Assembly (NCBI RefSeq): GCF_030269445.1
Contig: NZ_BSTJ01000025.1
Coordinates: forward strand, 1 to 37,711
Length of the DNA stretch: 37,711 nt
Direction: 5' to 3'
DNA from: Actinoallomurus iriomotensis
GTDB lineage: Bacteria; Actinomycetota; Actinomycetes; Streptosporangiales; Streptosporangiaceae
The position numbers and the translations under genes are program-made. Below are positions 37,589 to 37,711 of this stretch, piece after piece; positions within the stretch are counted from its first letter, which is position 1; every line of letters starts with the position of its first letter. The notes below the pieces were generated by a model. It was not told where the DNA came from. It saw nothing but the letters and a program-made list of their open reading frames with translations, and did no database searches.

Positions 37589-37711
37589 GTGTTCTGTCCC
37601 GTGAGGTTGGGGATGCGGCTGGCGGGTGGTCGGCCTCCTAGCGCGGTGTGTGCGCGGTGGTGATTGTAGGTGTGCAGCCACTCGGGGAAGGCTTGGCGTC
37701 GTTCGGTCTCT
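37585..37711 (-). mobile_element. 3' end of an IS481-type transposase (start beyond the right edge)
   Basis: The minus strand encodes the last 41 residues of a DDE transposase: TERRQAFPEWLHTYNHHRAH followed by [20 protein letters not shown] and a TAG. The Y-N-x-H-R-x-H-x-A-L-G-G-R-P-P pattern is the C-terminal signature of IS481-like rve transposases. The stop codon (37585-37587) overlaps the ilvD stop (37586-37588). No terminal inverted repeat can be confirmed from one end, but TGT at 37590 is a candidate tip, in which case the stop codon comes from flanking host DNA. Confidence 0.85.

Overview
This is a high-GC actinomycete chromosome segment. The codon bias, the two-ClpP locus, mycothiol-linked and Nur-type signals, GTG/TTG starts and abundant short-leader promoters all fit Actinobacteria. 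A Streptosporangiales-type organism (Actinomadura/Actinoallomurus-like) is my best guess, but it is only a guess. The core, tig-clpP1-clpP2-clpX followed by rpiB, an Rv2466c-like DsbA protein and pepN, keeps the gene order and orientation I recall from the Mycobacterium tuberculosis Rv2460c-Rv2467 region. It is interrupted here by lineage-specific genes.

Layout. 1-300: leader and two tandem promoters of an rRNA operon whose 16S gene lies just off the left edge (minus strand). 300-1841: about 1.5 kb without a recognisable gene, with three copies of an ~75-bp interspersed repeat in mixed orientation. 1842-9695: valS, a small coupled leader ORF plus a membrane protein, then the protein quality-control block clpX, clpP2, clpP1, tig (all minus). 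A ClgR-type box lies before clpP1, a strong hairpin between tig and clpP1, and another between clpP2 and clpX. 10192-11271: PPOX-fold flavoprotein, a 14-bp tandem repeat, tRNA-Pro(UGG) and tRNA-Gly(UCC). 11357-15399: two GNAT acetyltransferases, a SnoaL-like protein whose promoter is covered by a perfect 35-bp palindrome, a membrane-anchored PP2C/SpoIIE phosphatase, a small conserved-looking protein and rpiB. 15448-18854: aldehyde dehydrogenase, a nickel/cobalt permease with a textbook Nur box, and the DsbA-like protein. 19072-22703: pepN and a hypothetical protein with a cysteine cluster.

22722-26027 holds two divergent regulator/target pairs. One is TetR with a ketopantoate-reductase-like enzyme, with three operator half-sites phased at 17 bp. 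The other is MarR with a glyoxalase-fold protein, with two mirror-image 16-bp palindromes. A DUF6924-like gene broken by one base in a C run lies between them. 26224-30428 is a five-gene operon: MacA-like adaptor, MacB-like ATPase, MacB/FtsX-like permease, a DUF5666-type anchored protein and a lipoprotein. Every extracytoplasmic member carries a Gly/Ser/Pro low-complexity stretch. I consider it the best candidate here for an under-described system. 30536-37711: 4-alpha-glucanotransferase, amidase, NERD-domain membrane protein, a glyoxalase-like protein, ilvD, and the 3' end of an IS481-type transposase whose stop codon shares bases with the ilvD stop.

All identifications come from reading motifs by eye. 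No database search was run.
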